The notes below the pieces were generated by a model. The model ran no database searches, was not told where the DNA came from, and saw nothing but the letters and a program-made list of their open reading frames with translations. Position numbers and translations under genes: made by a program. This document shows, piece after piece, positions 15,228 through 24,306 of a stretch of 33,474 nucleotides of DNA (its first letter is position 1; every line of letters begins with the position of its first letter). Source of the stretch: an uncultured Pelagibacteraceae bacterium. Its GTDB lineage: Bacteria; Pseudomonadota; Alphaproteobacteria; Pelagibacterales; Pelagibacteraceae. The stretch spans positions 1-33,474 of the forward strand of contig CACLSF010000009.1 of NCBI GenBank assembly GCA_902609535.1, in the 5' to 3' direction.

Positions 15228-15845
15228 TTATCTTGAATAATATTCAATTACTAAATTTGGCTCCATTACAACTGGGTATGGAACTTCTTCAAACTTGGGT
15301 ATTCTCACAAATTTTACTTTTTTATTTTTCTCGTCTAATTGTAAGTATTCAGGAACTTCTCGCTCTTTATTTGCAAGAGCAATATCGATTAACGCTAATT
15401 GTTTTGATTTATCTCTTATTTCAATACTATCTTCTTCTTTTACTTGGTAGCTAGAAATATTAACTTTTTTTCCATTCACTCTTACATGCCCATGATTTAT
15501 CAATTGTCTTGAAGAAAAAATAGTATTTGATAATTTTGATCTATAGATTACAGCATCTAATCTTCTCTCTAATAATCCAATTAAGTTTTCAGCTGTATCA
15601 CCCTTTTTCATTATCGCTCTTTTATACATATTTCTAAACTGTCGTTCATTCATGTTGCCGTAATAGCACTTTAATTTTTGTTTAGCTTGTAACTGAATTC
15701 CATAATCTGATGGTTTTGATGACTTCGATTGTCCATGTTGTCCTGGGGGATATGCTCTAGTATTAAAAGGACTTTTTGGTCTACCCCATAAATTAACTTT
15801 AAGTCTTCTATCTACTTTATGCTTTGAGTTTAATCGTTTTGTCAT
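15228..15845 (-). CDS. rpsD: 30S ribosomal protein S4
   Basis: S4 binds 16S rRNA early in small-subunit assembly. The 205-aa sequence has the N-terminal RPKSPFNTRAYPPGQHGQ typical of the alphaproteobacterial form without the zinc cysteines, the GNMNERQFRNMYKRA helix, and an S4 RNA-binding domain (LERRLDAVIYRSKL...SRQLINHGHVRVNGKKVNI, about 95-135). It has its own promoter-like sequence directly upstream and lacks a Shine-Dalgarno sequence, so it may be expressed separately from the trmJ-like gene before it. Confidence 0.97.
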   Translation of the reverse strand: MTKRLNSKHKVDRRLKVNLWGRPKSPFNTRAYPPGQHGQSKSSKPSDYGIQLQAKQKLKCYYGNMNERQFRNMYKRAIMKKGDTAENLIGLLERRLDAVIYRSKLSNTIFSSRQLINHGHVRVNGKKVNISSYQVKEEDSIEIRDKSKQLALIDIALANKEREVPEYLQLDEKNKKVKFVRIPKFEEVPYPVVMEPNLVIEYYSR

Positions 15846-15860
15846 ATTATGATAATGGGG

Positions 15861-15888
15861 TTTATAGACATCAAAATATTTTTGTCAA
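15861..15888 (-). promoter_or_regulatory. Near-consensus sigma-70 promoter for rpsD
   Basis: Read on the minus strand, a perfect -35 TTGACA lies at 15888-15883 and a -10 TATAAA at 15866-15861, separated by 16 bases. Transcription would start near 15854, leaving about 9 bases before the ATG at 15845. The -35 hexamer directly follows the stop codon of the upstream gene. It is the clearest promoter I could see in the window. Confidence 0.72.
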
Positions 15889-16602
15889 TCAAGGTTTTTT
15901 AGTTAGACCCGCAAATACACTTGATAAAATGCGTATTTCTTTTTTAGAGAGTTCCATTTTATAAAAAATACTTCGTAAATTTTCAATCATAATAGGTTTT
16001 TTTGCTTTTTGTTTAAAAAAATTTTGTTTTTCTAGTGTAGATAGACAGAAGTTCAGCATGCTAGATATTTCTTTCTTGGTAGCTGTTTGTATTTTTTTTG
16101 ACTTTTGAAAGTCAACTTTATTTACTGATATAAAGTAGGAAACTGTTTGAGCTAAAATTACCAGGCTGTGTGATAAATTTAGAGATCTAAATTTACTATT
16201 ACTTGGAATTTGTAATGTATAGTCAGCATAACTTACTTCATCATTTGTTAATCCAGAAGCTTCTGAACCAAACAAAAAACTAACTCTCTTCGTTAAGTTT
16301 ATTTTTTTTAAGCCATCTAATGAAATATGTTTAATATTTTTATTTCTAAATCTTGCTGAGGTTGCAATTAAAATATCAGTTTTGTATAATGATTTTTCTA
16401 AGTTTGGATAAACTTTAGTTTTTTTTATTATATCTTTTGCTCCAACAGAAGTTGCTATAATTTTATCATTTGGGAATATTGGTTTTGGTTCTATTACTGA
16501 TAAATTGTTAAAACCAAAATTTTTCATAGCTCTTGCACATAATCCAATATTTTCAGATAGCTGAGGTTTGTGAAGGATAAATGAAATATTATTAAAATTC
16601 AT
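15889..16602 (-). CDS. trmJ: TrmJ-like SPOUT RNA 2'-O-methyltransferase
   Basis: The 237-aa protein belongs to the SpoU/TrmH SPOUT family. The N-terminal motif is ISFILHKPQLSENIGLCARAMKNFG. The knot region has FLFGSEASGLTNDEV (SAM-binding motif 2) and IPSNSKFRSLNLSHSL (motif 3 with the conserved SLNL). The C-terminal extension with helices, and the LVILAQTVSYF after motif 3, fit TrmJ, which methylates the ribose of tRNA position 32. The specific tRNA target is an assignment by family, not proven here. The start overlaps the stop of cimA by one base. Confidence 0.85.
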   Translation of the reverse strand: MNFNNISFILHKPQLSENIGLCARAMKNFGFNNLSVIEPKPIFPNDKIIATSVGAKDIIKKTKVYPNLEKSLYKTDILIATSARFRNKNIKHISLDGLKKINLTKRVSFLFGSEASGLTNDEVSYADYTLQIPSNSKFRSLNLSHSLVILAQTVSYFISVNKVDFQKSKKIQTATKKEISSMLNFCLSTLEKQNFFKQKAKKPIMIENLRSIFYKMELSKKEIRILSSVFAGLTKKP

Positions 16603-18200
16603 TAAGCACTTGCTGGTGCATTATCTTTAAATAACTTATAATCAAGACTATCTATTAATGCTTTAAATGAGGCATCAATAATATTTGGTGATACACCTAT
16701 TGTAAACCAATTTTTGCCCTGGGAATCTGTGCTTTCAATTGAAACTCTAGTTACAGCCTCCGTTCCTGTATTTAATATTCTTACTTTATAATCAACTAAT
16801 CTTAAATCTTTAAGATAATCCGAATATTTAGAGATCTTTTTTATGTTATTTCTGATCGCGTTATCTAAAGCATTTACTGGACCATTACCCTCACCTTCAC
16901 ATACAATCCTTTCGCCATCTACTTCTAGTTCTGCTTTTGCAGATGAAACAATTTCTCCAGATGAATTTTTCTTAACAGAAACATCGTAAGCTTTAATTAA
17001 CAAATATCTTGGAATTTCACCTACTATTCTTCTAGCTAATAATTCAAACGAAGCATCTGCACCATCATAACTATAACCAATAAATTCTCTTCCTTTAACT
17101 TCTTCTAAGAGTTGTTTGATTTTTGGATCATTTTTTTTTATATCAATTCCTATAGTTTCTAATCTAGACAAAATATTAGATTGTCCAGCTTGATCTGAAA
17201 CTACAATATTTCTTGAATTCCCAACATCTCTAGGATCAATGTGCTCATAGGTTTTTGGGTCCTTTTGTACTGCTGAAACATGCATTCCACCTTTGTGCGA
17301 AAATGCTGCAGCGCCGACATAAGGTAAATGTTTATTTGGTTTTCTATTTAAAATTTCATCTAATAGTCTAGAGCATTGCGTTAAATGTTTAATACTCTCC
17401 TTACTTATATTTATTTCATAATTATTAGAAAATTCGTGCTTTAAATATAAAGAAGGTATTAATGACATTAAATTAGCATTACCACATCTTTCTCCCAAAC
17501 CATTAATAGTTCCCTGCACTTGTCTAACACCAGCTTGAATTGCAACTAATGAATTAGCAACTGCATTTTCTGTATCGTTATGTGCGTGGATTCCTAGGTT
17601 TTTACCAGGGATATGTTTTACAACATCTGTAACTATTTTGTATACTTCATGTGGTAATGTTCCACCATTGGTATCACATAGAACAATCCATCTGGCTCCT
17701 TGGTCATAAGCAGATTTAATACAATTTAAAGCATATTCTTTATTTGATTTATAACCATCAAAAAAATGTTCAGCATCAAACATAAACTCTTTTCCAGAAT
17801 TAATGATGTGTTTTGCACTTTCACTAATATTTTTTAAATTTTGTTCTTTTGAAATACCTAAAGCAACGTCAACGTGAAAATCCCAAGATTTTCCAAACAA
17901 GCAAATTGAATTTGCCTTAGAATTTATTAATGATGAAATCATTGGATCATTTTCAGCACTATGATCAGACTTCTTGGTCATCCCAAAAGCTGTTAATATG
18001 GAATTTTTAAAAGAATGTTTTTTATTAAAAAATTCTGTATCTGTTGGATTTGCACCTGGCCAACCTCCTTCAATATAGTCTACTCCTAGGTTATCTAATG
18101 CTAGTGAGATTTTTTCTTTATCATCTATGGAAAAATCAACGCCTTGTGTCTGAGCACCATCACGTAAAGTAGTATCAAAAATGTATATTTTGTCTGACAT
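16602..18200 (-). CDS. cimA: (R)-citramalate synthase
   Basis: The 532-aa protein has an HMGL-like TIM barrel opening with IFDTTLRDGAQTQGVDFSI, the metal-binding LGIHAHNDTENAVANS, and GTINGLGERCGNANL. A C-terminal LeuA-type regulatory domain begins around residue 390 (ASFELLARRI) and runs to the end. This is the long citramalate synthase subgroup that condenses pyruvate with acetyl-CoA for isoleucine without threonine deaminase, rather than 2-isopropylmalate synthase, judging by the GGWPGANPTD segment. Feedback control by isoleucine is expected from the C-terminal domain. It overlaps both neighbours by one base. Confidence 0.9.
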   Translation of the reverse strand: MSDKIYIFDTTLRDGAQTQGVDFSIDDKEKISLALDNLGVDYIEGGWPGANPTDTEFFNKKHSFKNSILTAFGMTKKSDHSAENDPMISSLINSKANSICLFGKSWDFHVDVALGISKEQNLKNISESAKHIINSGKEFMFDAEHFFDGYKSNKEYALNCIKSAYDQGARWIVLCDTNGGTLPHEVYKIVTDVVKHIPGKNLGIHAHNDTENAVANSLVAIQAGVRQVQGTINGLGERCGNANLMSLIPSLYLKHEFSNNYEINISKESIKHLTQCSRLLDEILNRKPNKHLPYVGAAAFSHKGGMHVSAVQKDPKTYEHIDPRDVGNSRNIVVSDQAGQSNILSRLETIGIDIKKNDPKIKQLLEEVKGREFIGYSYDGADASFELLARRIVGEIPRYLLIKAYDVSVKKNSSGEIVSSAKAELEVDGERIVCEGEGNGPVNALDNAIRNNIKKISKYSDYLKDLRLVDYKVRILNTGTEAVTRVSIESTDSQGKNWFTIGVSPNIIDASFKALIDSLDYKLFKDNAPASA

Positions 18201-19561
18201 TATTTAAATTTCCACGAGGTTTTACCATCTTTATCTTCTATTTGAACTCCTTTTTCTAAAAGCTCATTACGAATTTTGTCAGCTAATTCGTAATTTTTGT
18301 TGTCTCTAGCCTTATTTCGTTCTTTAATTTTTATTTCAATTAACTTATTGCTTAAGGTGGATTTATTTTTTTTAAAATTATTCCATTCTTCTTTAGTTTC
18401 GGTTAACAGACCTACAAAATTACATGCTGATACAAATACTTTTTTATCTTCTAAATTCCCTGATTGTGATTTTTCGTATAGCTTATGAAGGTTAGCTATA
18501 TACTTTGGTGTATTTAAATCATCATACAAAGGATAAAGATCATCATCTGAGATTAATTTAGGTTTATCTAATTCAATACAGCTGTTGTACCATTTATCAA
18601 TTGTTTTCTGACTTTCTTCTAAAAGTTTATCATTCCAATCTAATGGTTGTCTATAATGAGCACTGATAAGAGCTAACCTTAAAACCTGTCCGTTAACATT
18701 CTCTTTAAAATCACTTATTTTTAATATATTGCCTTGTGATTTAGACATTTTTTCATTTGATTGAGTAATAAATCCATTGTGAACCCAATAATTGGAGAAA
18801 GTTTCAGTTCCATTAGCACAACATGATTGTGCAATTTCATTTTCATGGTGTGGAAATAATAAATCTCTTCCACCTCCATGAATATCAAATTCATCACCAA
18901 GATATTTTTTTGACATTGCTGAACATTCTAAGTGCCAGCCAGGTCTGCCATTCCCCCACGGTGATGTCCAGCTAGGCTCATCTTGGCTTGAAGGTTTCCA
19001 TAATACAAAATCTTCAGCTTTTTTCTTATTACTTGAAACTTCTACCCTAGATCCTGATATTAAATCATCTATTTTTTTATTAGATAACTTTCCATAATCT
19101 TTATATTTATTAACTTCAAAATAGACATGGTTCATGCTTTCGTATGCAAAACCTTTTTTAACTAAAATACTGATCATCTCTATCATCTCTTTAATATTTT
19201 CTGTTGCTTTAGGTTGAAAGCTAGGTTTTTCACAAATAAGATAACTACAATCTTCTTGAAAATTATTAGTAATTTTAGTGGTTAAATCTTTAATCGAGAT
19301 TTTTTTTTCTTTTGCAGATTGAATTATCTTATCATCAATATCTGTAATATTTCTTACATATGCAACTTTGTCATTTCCATATTTGCATTTAAGGACTTTA
19401 AAAAGTAAATCAAATATAACCAATGGTCTTGCATTTCCTATATGTGGATCATCATAAACTGTTGGGCCACAAACATACATTTTGATATTATTTTTATCAA
19501 TTGGCTGGAATTTTTCTTTTTTTCCTCCATAGCTATTTGTTAAAAAAATATCTTTATTCAT
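18200..19561 (-). CDS. cysS: Cysteine--tRNA ligase
   Basis: The 453-aa class Ia synthetase charges tRNA-Cys. It has the HIGN motif at 40-43 (YDDPHIGNARP) and the KMSKS motif at 271-275. The zinc ligands match those of the E. coli enzyme with an almost constant offset: C31, C213, H238 and E242. The length is slightly short of the usual 460, through a compact C-terminal region. It lies 45 nt after nadE and overlaps cimA by one base. Confidence 0.97.
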   Translation of the reverse strand: MNKDIFLTNSYGGKKEKFQPIDKNNIKMYVCGPTVYDDPHIGNARPLVIFDLLFKVLKCKYGNDKVAYVRNITDIDDKIIQSAKEKKISIKDLTTKITNNFQEDCSYLICEKPSFQPKATENIKEMIEMISILVKKGFAYESMNHVYFEVNKYKDYGKLSNKKIDDLISGSRVEVSSNKKKAEDFVLWKPSSQDEPSWTSPWGNGRPGWHLECSAMSKKYLGDEFDIHGGGRDLLFPHHENEIAQSCCANGTETFSNYWVHNGFITQSNEKMSKSQGNILKISDFKENVNGQVLRLALISAHYRQPLDWNDKLLEESQKTIDKWYNSCIELDKPKLISDDDLYPLYDDLNTPKYIANLHKLYEKSQSGNLEDKKVFVSACNFVGLLTETKEEWNNFKKNKSTLSNKLIEIKIKERNKARDNKNYELADKIRNELLEKGVQIEDKDGKTSWKFK

Positions 19562-19606
19562 TATTCTAGGAATATACTTTAATTATAGATTTGTGAATCT
19601 ATTTGA

Positions 19607-20344
19607 TTAGCTAGGAATCTTGCAAACTGGAATAGGATCCATTTTATGCAAATTTGCGTTTCTTATTTGGATGTATTTTTCTCTATTTTTTGAATTTTCA
19701 TTTTCCATTGCTTCTTCTAGTTCTTTATAACTTAAACCCAACTGACCTTCATCAGTTCTCCCATCGTCCCATAGACCATCTGTTGGGGGAGCATCTATGA
19801 TCTCTTGTAAAATTTTTAACTCTTTTCCTAATTGCCAAACTTCTGTTTTATTGCAATCAGCTATTGGTGATATATCAACTCCACCATCTCCGTACTTGGT
19901 GTAAAAACCTACGCCAAAGTCCTCAACTTTGTTTCCCGTACCAACGACTATTCCATTGTTTGCTGCAGCAACTTGATAAAGGGTTGTCATTCTTAATCTA
20001 GCTCTAGAGTTTGCCATACCATGCAAACTATTAAAATCTTTTAAAGTATTTTCAAATGTAGAAAAAAGGTTGTCTAAGTCTACTGTAATACCTTCAACGT
20101 TTTTAAAATTTTGTTTTAGCCACTCTTGGTGCTTTAAACTTAAATCATGTTGAGCGCTTTTCTGTTTTATAGGCATGGATAAAACAATAGTTTTAAGACC
20201 CGTCATTGCACTCAATGTGCTTGAAACAGATGAATCTATTCCGCCAGAAATTCCTATAACTAAAGATTCAGCTTTTTTAGGCATTGAATTTACATAATTC
20301 GATATCCAATCTTTAATAAATGTAACTTTTTGGCTCGATTCCAT
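19607..20344 (-). CDS. nadE: NH3-dependent NAD(+) synthetase
   Basis: The 245-aa protein makes NAD from deamido-NAD, ATP and ammonia. The ATP-binding P-loop is SGGIDSS at 33-39, followed by LKTIVLSMPIKQ, a GTGNKVEDFGVGFYTKYGDG segment that contacts the deamido-NAD, and DISPIADCNKTEV. There is no N-terminal nitrilase-like glutaminase domain, so it is the short ammonia-using form. It sits between the DAHP synthase gene and cysS in a minus-strand run with gaps of about 40 nt. Confidence 0.95.
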   Translation of the reverse strand: MESSQKVTFIKDWISNYVNSMPKKAESLVIGISGGIDSSVSSTLSAMTGLKTIVLSMPIKQKSAQHDLSLKHQEWLKQNFKNVEGITVDLDNLFSTFENTLKDFNSLHGMANSRARLRMTTLYQVAAANNGIVVGTGNKVEDFGVGFYTKYGDGGVDISPIADCNKTEVWQLGKELKILQEIIDAPPTDGLWDDGRTDEGQLGLSYKELEEAMENENSKNREKYIQIRNANLHKMDPIPVCKIPS

Positions 20345-20381
20345 AGTTGAAATATAATAATTAATTTAAAAAATTAAATGA

Positions 20382-21767
20382 TTAAGATGCCGCTCTTATA
20401 CCGTTTTTAGCATACAAGGTATTCTTTTTAATCTCGTCTGATATTAAAAAAGCCAACTCAAGGGCTTGATTAGCATTAAGTCTTGGATCACATTGTGTAT
20501 GATATCTACTTGATAAATCTGTGTCTGATATTTTTTGCGCTCCACCAGTGCATTCTGTCACATTTTGTCCAGTCATTTCAATATGAAGACCACCGGCGTA
20601 TGAACCTTCACTTTGATGAACACCAAATACATTTTTAACTTCATTTAAAACATTATTAAAAGGTCTTGTTTTAAATCCAGTTGTTGATTTAATTGTATTT
20701 CCGTGCATTGGATCGCATGACCAAATTACATTTAAACCTTCTTTTTTAATTCCTCTAATTAGTTTTGGTAAATATTTTTCTACCTGATCATGACCAAATC
20801 TAGAAATTAGTGTAATTTTTCCTTTTTCATTTTTAGGATTAATTAATTCACAAATTTTAACAATTTCCTCAGGCTTAGAAGTTGGTCCACATTTAATTCC
20901 AATTGGGTTTTCAATTCCTTTGCAGAATTCAACATGTCCTCCATCGATTTGTCTTGTTCTATCCCCTATCCAAACGAAATGTGCTGAAGTATCGTGATAT
21001 TCACCTGTTGTTGAGTCTATTCTAGTCATAGCTTCTTCAAATGGTAAATGTAGCGCTTCATGAGAGGTCCAGAAATTTACAGTGTATAGCCTTCTATTAA
21101 AGTCAGATGTAATTCCGCAAGCTTCCATGAAACCTAGTGCATCAGCTATTTTATCTTCTAATTCCCTAAATTTTTTAGCTTGAGCTGCTGATTTAATATA
21201 ACCTAAATTCCACATATGAACATTTTTTAAATCTGCAAAACCACCATTAGAAAATGCTCTTAATAAATTTAAAGTTGAAGCAGATTGTGAATAAGCTCTA
21301 AATAGCCTCTTTGGATCATAGGCCCTTCCTTTTTCAGTAAATTCTATAGAATTTATATTATCTCCAAGATAACTGGGTAATTCTACATCTCCAATTTTTT
21401 CAGTTGGTGCACTTCTTGGTTTAGAAAATTGTCCTGCAATTCTTCCAAGTTTAACAACAGGTAAAGATGCCGAATATGTGAGCACTAGAGACATCTGTAA
21501 CATTAGTTTAAAATAGTCTCTTATATTATCTGGATGAAATTCTGCAAAACTCTCGGCACAGTCTCCACCTTGCAACAAAAATGCTTTTCCATCTACAACG
21601 TTAGCTAGTTGATCTTTAAGATGTCTTGTTTCGCCTGCAAATACTAATGGAGGAAAATTTTTTAATTTATTTAAAACTAAATTTAGCTCACCTTCATCAT
21701 TATATTCAGGTATGTGTTTAACAGGATAATTTCTCCAACTATTCACTTTCCATTTTTTCATATTCAA
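20382..21767 (-). CDS. Class II 3-deoxy-7-phosphoheptulonate synthase
   Basis: The first enzyme of the shikimate pathway, joining PEP and erythrose-4-phosphate. At 461 residues it is the plant/Mycobacterium-type class II form. Visible marks are the N-terminal WRNYPVKHIPEY, LLQGGDCAESF with the metal-ligand Cys (C70), KLGRIAGQFSKPRS, WIGDRTRQIDGGHVEF, GIKCGPTSKPEEI, and ECTGGAQKISDTDL near the C-terminus. No regulatory chorismate mutase domain is attached. The start could be the ATG at 21767 or the one two codons further in. Confidence 0.95.
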   Translation of the reverse strand: MNMKKWKVNSWRNYPVKHIPEYNDEGELNLVLNKLKNFPPLVFAGETRHLKDQLANVVDGKAFLLQGGDCAESFAEFHPDNIRDYFKLMLQMSLVLTYSASLPVVKLGRIAGQFSKPRSAPTEKIGDVELPSYLGDNINSIEFTEKGRAYDPKRLFRAYSQSASTLNLLRAFSNGGFADLKNVHMWNLGYIKSAAQAKKFRELEDKIADALGFMEACGITSDFNRRLYTVNFWTSHEALHLPFEEAMTRIDSTTGEYHDTSAHFVWIGDRTRQIDGGHVEFCKGIENPIGIKCGPTSKPEEIVKICELINPKNEKGKITLISRFGHDQVEKYLPKLIRGIKKEGLNVIWSCDPMHGNTIKSTTGFKTRPFNNVLNEVKNVFGVHQSEGSYAGGLHIEMTGQNVTECTGGAQKISDTDLSSRYHTQCDPRLNANQALELAFLISDEIKKNTLYAKNGIRAAS

Positions 21768-21796
21768 CCTACGAGTGTTCTAACAGAGTTTGGATA

Positions 21797-23617
21797 TTAT
21801 TCAACAGTGACAGATTTTGCTAAATTTCTTGGTTTATCTATATCATATCCCTTTTCAAGTGCTGAGTAAAAAGCAAGTTTTTGTAGGGGTATAGTTACTA
21901 GAAACGGAATTAATTCATCATGTAATTTATCAACTTCTATTTGCTCCCAAATGTTTTCAGAAACAACTTCGTCTTTATTTTTGTTTGTTATTAGCAAAAC
22001 CTTTGCCCCTCTTGCAATAACCTCCTGCATATTAGACATTGTTTTTTTATAATGATCATCTCTAGGAGCTATAACAACTACTGGCATACCTTCTTCTATC
22101 AAAGCTAATGGTCCATGCTTCATTTCACCTGCAGGATAACCCTCAGCATGAACATAAGCTAACTCTTTTAGCTTTAAGGCGCCCTCTAAGGCAATTGGAA
22201 AAGAATAACCTCTTCCTAAAAACATACATCCTTTAGCATGCGCAAAAACTTTACCAATATTTAAAAGTTTATGATCTAATTTAAGCGTTTTTTTTGCTGA
22301 ATTAGATAGTGATAGTAAACTTTTAATTTTAGATTGGTAATCTTTCTTTGTAATAAATTTTTGATCAAAAGAAATTTTTATAGACAGAATATATAGTACT
22401 AGCATTTGTCCAAGAAATGCTTTTGTAGATGCAACACCAATTTCTTGACCACAATAAATGGGTAAAACTAAATCAGCATCTCTCGCTATTGAACTTTCAA
22501 CAACATTTACAACAGCGCAAGTTTTCATTTTATTTTTTTTACATAATTCTAGAGCTGCATAAGTATCTGCAGTTTCACCAGATTGTGAAACAAAAACATA
22601 CAAGCAATCTTTTTTAAACCTAACTTTTCGATATCTAAATTCTGAAGCTATATCGATACTCACATCTAGATTTGTATTTTGTTCCAGCCAATACTTTGCT
22701 ACTAAACAAGAGTGATAAGCTGTACCGCAGCCAATGAGTACAATTGATTGAAAGGAATTTATCTTCCAAGGAAAATTATAAATATTTATTTGATTATTGT
22801 ATTTGTCAACATACTCATTTATGCAATCATTAATAGTAGACGGCTGTTCGTCTATTTCTTTTTCCATAAAATATTTATAATCACCTTTATCATATTGAAT
22901 ATCTTCTTTAGAGAGATTCATTACTTTTTTATTTATTTTTACCCCATTACCTTCAAAAAACTCTATTTGATCTTTTTTGATAATACAAAATTCTCCATCA
23001 TCTAAATAAGAAATTTTATTTGTCATAGATTTAAGTGCGTATGAATCTGATCCTAGATAATTTTCATTTGGTCCATAGCCAACAGCCAAAGGTGATCCTC
23101 TTCTAGCACCAACCATTAAATCATTTCTATCTTTAAAAATTATCCCTAGGGCAAAACTACCATGAAGTTTTTTTAAAACCTTAATAATACTATCTTTCAA
23201 AGAGTTTTTTTTTAAATATTCCGTAACAAGATGAGCAATGACCTCAGTATCAGTTTGTGATTTAAATACATATCCTTTTTTTTCTAAAAGTTTTTTTAAA
23301 ATAGTTGAGTTTTCTATTATACCATTATGTACTAGTGAAACCTGTTCTGAAGAATGTGGATGAGCATTAATTTTACTTGGTTTACCGTGAGTTGCCCATC
23401 TAACATGGCCAATACCAATATCTCCTTTAAGATTAAATTTTGCAATATCTTTTTCTAAAACATCAACCCTTCCTTCACATTTTACCTCATTTATATTTCC
23501 ATCAACTAGAGTTGCAATTCCTGCTGAGTCATATCCTCTATATTCTAGTTTTTTTAATGAATTTACTATTCTACTAGAAACTTCTTGATTACTGATTATT
23601 CCAATTATTCCACACAT
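21797..23617 (-). CDS. glmS: Glutamine--fructose-6-phosphate aminotransferase (isomerising)
   Basis: GlmS makes glucosamine-6-phosphate, the entry to amino-sugar and peptidoglycan synthesis. The N-terminal glutaminase starts MCGIIGIIS with catalytic Cys2, followed by LEYRGYDSAG and GIGHVRWATHGKPS. Two SIS domains follow, with GCGTAYHSCLVAKYW and VSQSGETADTYAAL, then LGRGYSFPIALEGALKLKEL. The C-terminus ends KPRNLAKSVTVE with the closing catalytic loop. At 606 residues it is full length. It starts immediately after the GlmU acetyltransferase gene, which supplies the next pathway reaction but one. Confidence 0.97.
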   Translation of the reverse strand: MCGIIGIISNQEVSSRIVNSLKKLEYRGYDSAGIATLVDGNINEVKCEGRVDVLEKDIAKFNLKGDIGIGHVRWATHGKPSKINAHPHSSEQVSLVHNGIIENSTILKKLLEKKGYVFKSQTDTEVIAHLVTEYLKKNSLKDSIIKVLKKLHGSFALGIIFKDRNDLMVGARRGSPLAVGYGPNENYLGSDSYALKSMTNKISYLDDGEFCIIKKDQIEFFEGNGVKINKKVMNLSKEDIQYDKGDYKYFMEKEIDEQPSTINDCINEYVDKYNNQINIYNFPWKINSFQSIVLIGCGTAYHSCLVAKYWLEQNTNLDVSIDIASEFRYRKVRFKKDCLYVFVSQSGETADTYAALELCKKNKMKTCAVVNVVESSIARDADLVLPIYCGQEIGVASTKAFLGQMLVLYILSIKISFDQKFITKKDYQSKIKSLLSLSNSAKKTLKLDHKLLNIGKVFAHAKGCMFLGRGYSFPIALEGALKLKELAYVHAEGYPAGEMKHGPLALIEEGMPVVVIAPRDDHYKKTMSNMQEVIARGAKVLLITNKNKDEVVSENIWEQIEVDKLHDELIPFLVTIPLQKLAFYSALEKGYDIDKPRNLAKSVTVE

Positions 23618-24238
23618 TTATTTTTTCTTTTTATAATTTTTTATTTCAATTTGCTCAGCTCTTGTTAAAGCTAATGAATTTTTTGAAACCTTTTTAGTAA
23701 TAACTGATCCTGCACCAATTATACTTTTTTTTTCAAGCTTAATTGGGGCAACCAGTGATGAATTTGAGCCTACAAACACTCCATCATCAATTACTGTTTT
23801 ATTTTTTTTCGCACCATCATAATTGCATGTAATTGTTCCAGCACCTATATTTACTTTTTTACCCAAATTTGTGTCACCAATGTATGAAAGATGATTTAAT
23901 TTAGATTCTTTACCAATAATACTTTTTTTTACCTCAACAAAGTTTCCAACTTTAGATCCTGATTTAAGAATCGTTCCTGGTCTTATTCTTGCATATGGTC
24001 CGATGTTCACATTATTTTCAATTTTCACACCTTCTAAATGAGAGAAAGATAAAATTCTTACATTATTTCCAACTGATACTTTTTCGGCAATAACTACATA
24101 AGGTTCAATAGTCACATTTTTACCAATTTTGGTATCTTTAGAAAAAAATACTGTTTCTGGTGCAATCATTTTCACACCTTTTTTTAAAAATTTGTTTCTT
24201 AACCTTATTTGAATATTTGTTAATTTTTTTAGTTTCAT
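23618..24238 (-). CDS. glmU: GlmU acetyltransferase domain only (no uridylyltransferase half)
   Basis: The 206-aa protein corresponds to the C-terminal left-handed beta-helix half of GlmU, which acetylates glucosamine-1-phosphate. Compared with the E. coli numbering I remember, the ligand residues occur at a constant shift of 247: R86, K104, H116 (catalytic base), Y119, N130, K145, S158, A176 and R193. The N-terminus (LRNKFLKKGVKMIAPETVFF) corresponds to the linker between the two GlmU halves. The N-terminal pyrophosphorylase domain is not encoded here: an in-frame TAA lies four codons upstream and the divergent gph starts 68 nt away. The domain looks intact rather than decayed, so UDP-GlcNAc formation would need a separate uridylyltransferase. 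Confidence 0.9.
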   Translation of the reverse strand: MKLKKLTNIQIRLRNKFLKKGVKMIAPETVFFSKDTKIGKNVTIEPYVVIAEKVSVGNNVRILSFSHLEGVKIENNVNIGPYARIRPGTILKSGSKVGNFVEVKKSIIGKESKLNHLSYIGDTNLGKKVNIGAGTITCNYDGAKKNKTVIDDGVFVGSNSSLVAPIKLEKKSIIGAGSVITKKVSKNSLALTRAEQIEIKNYKKKK

Positions 24239-24306
24239 TTGATATTTTTATATATTTGGGTATTAGTTTAATTAATTCACAATATATTTCTTAATAATAC
24301 TTTTAA

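Noticed and set aside
15209-15454. 81-aa hydrophobic ORF on the plus strand
   Set aside because: It is antisense to rpsD and its Leu-rich content is the mirror of rpsD codons; no start site evidence.
21797-24306. glmS ribozyme or other riboswitch near glmS
   Set aside because: There is no leader: glmS starts at the stop of the preceding gene. The 68-nt glmU/gph gap shows no conserved riboswitch core.
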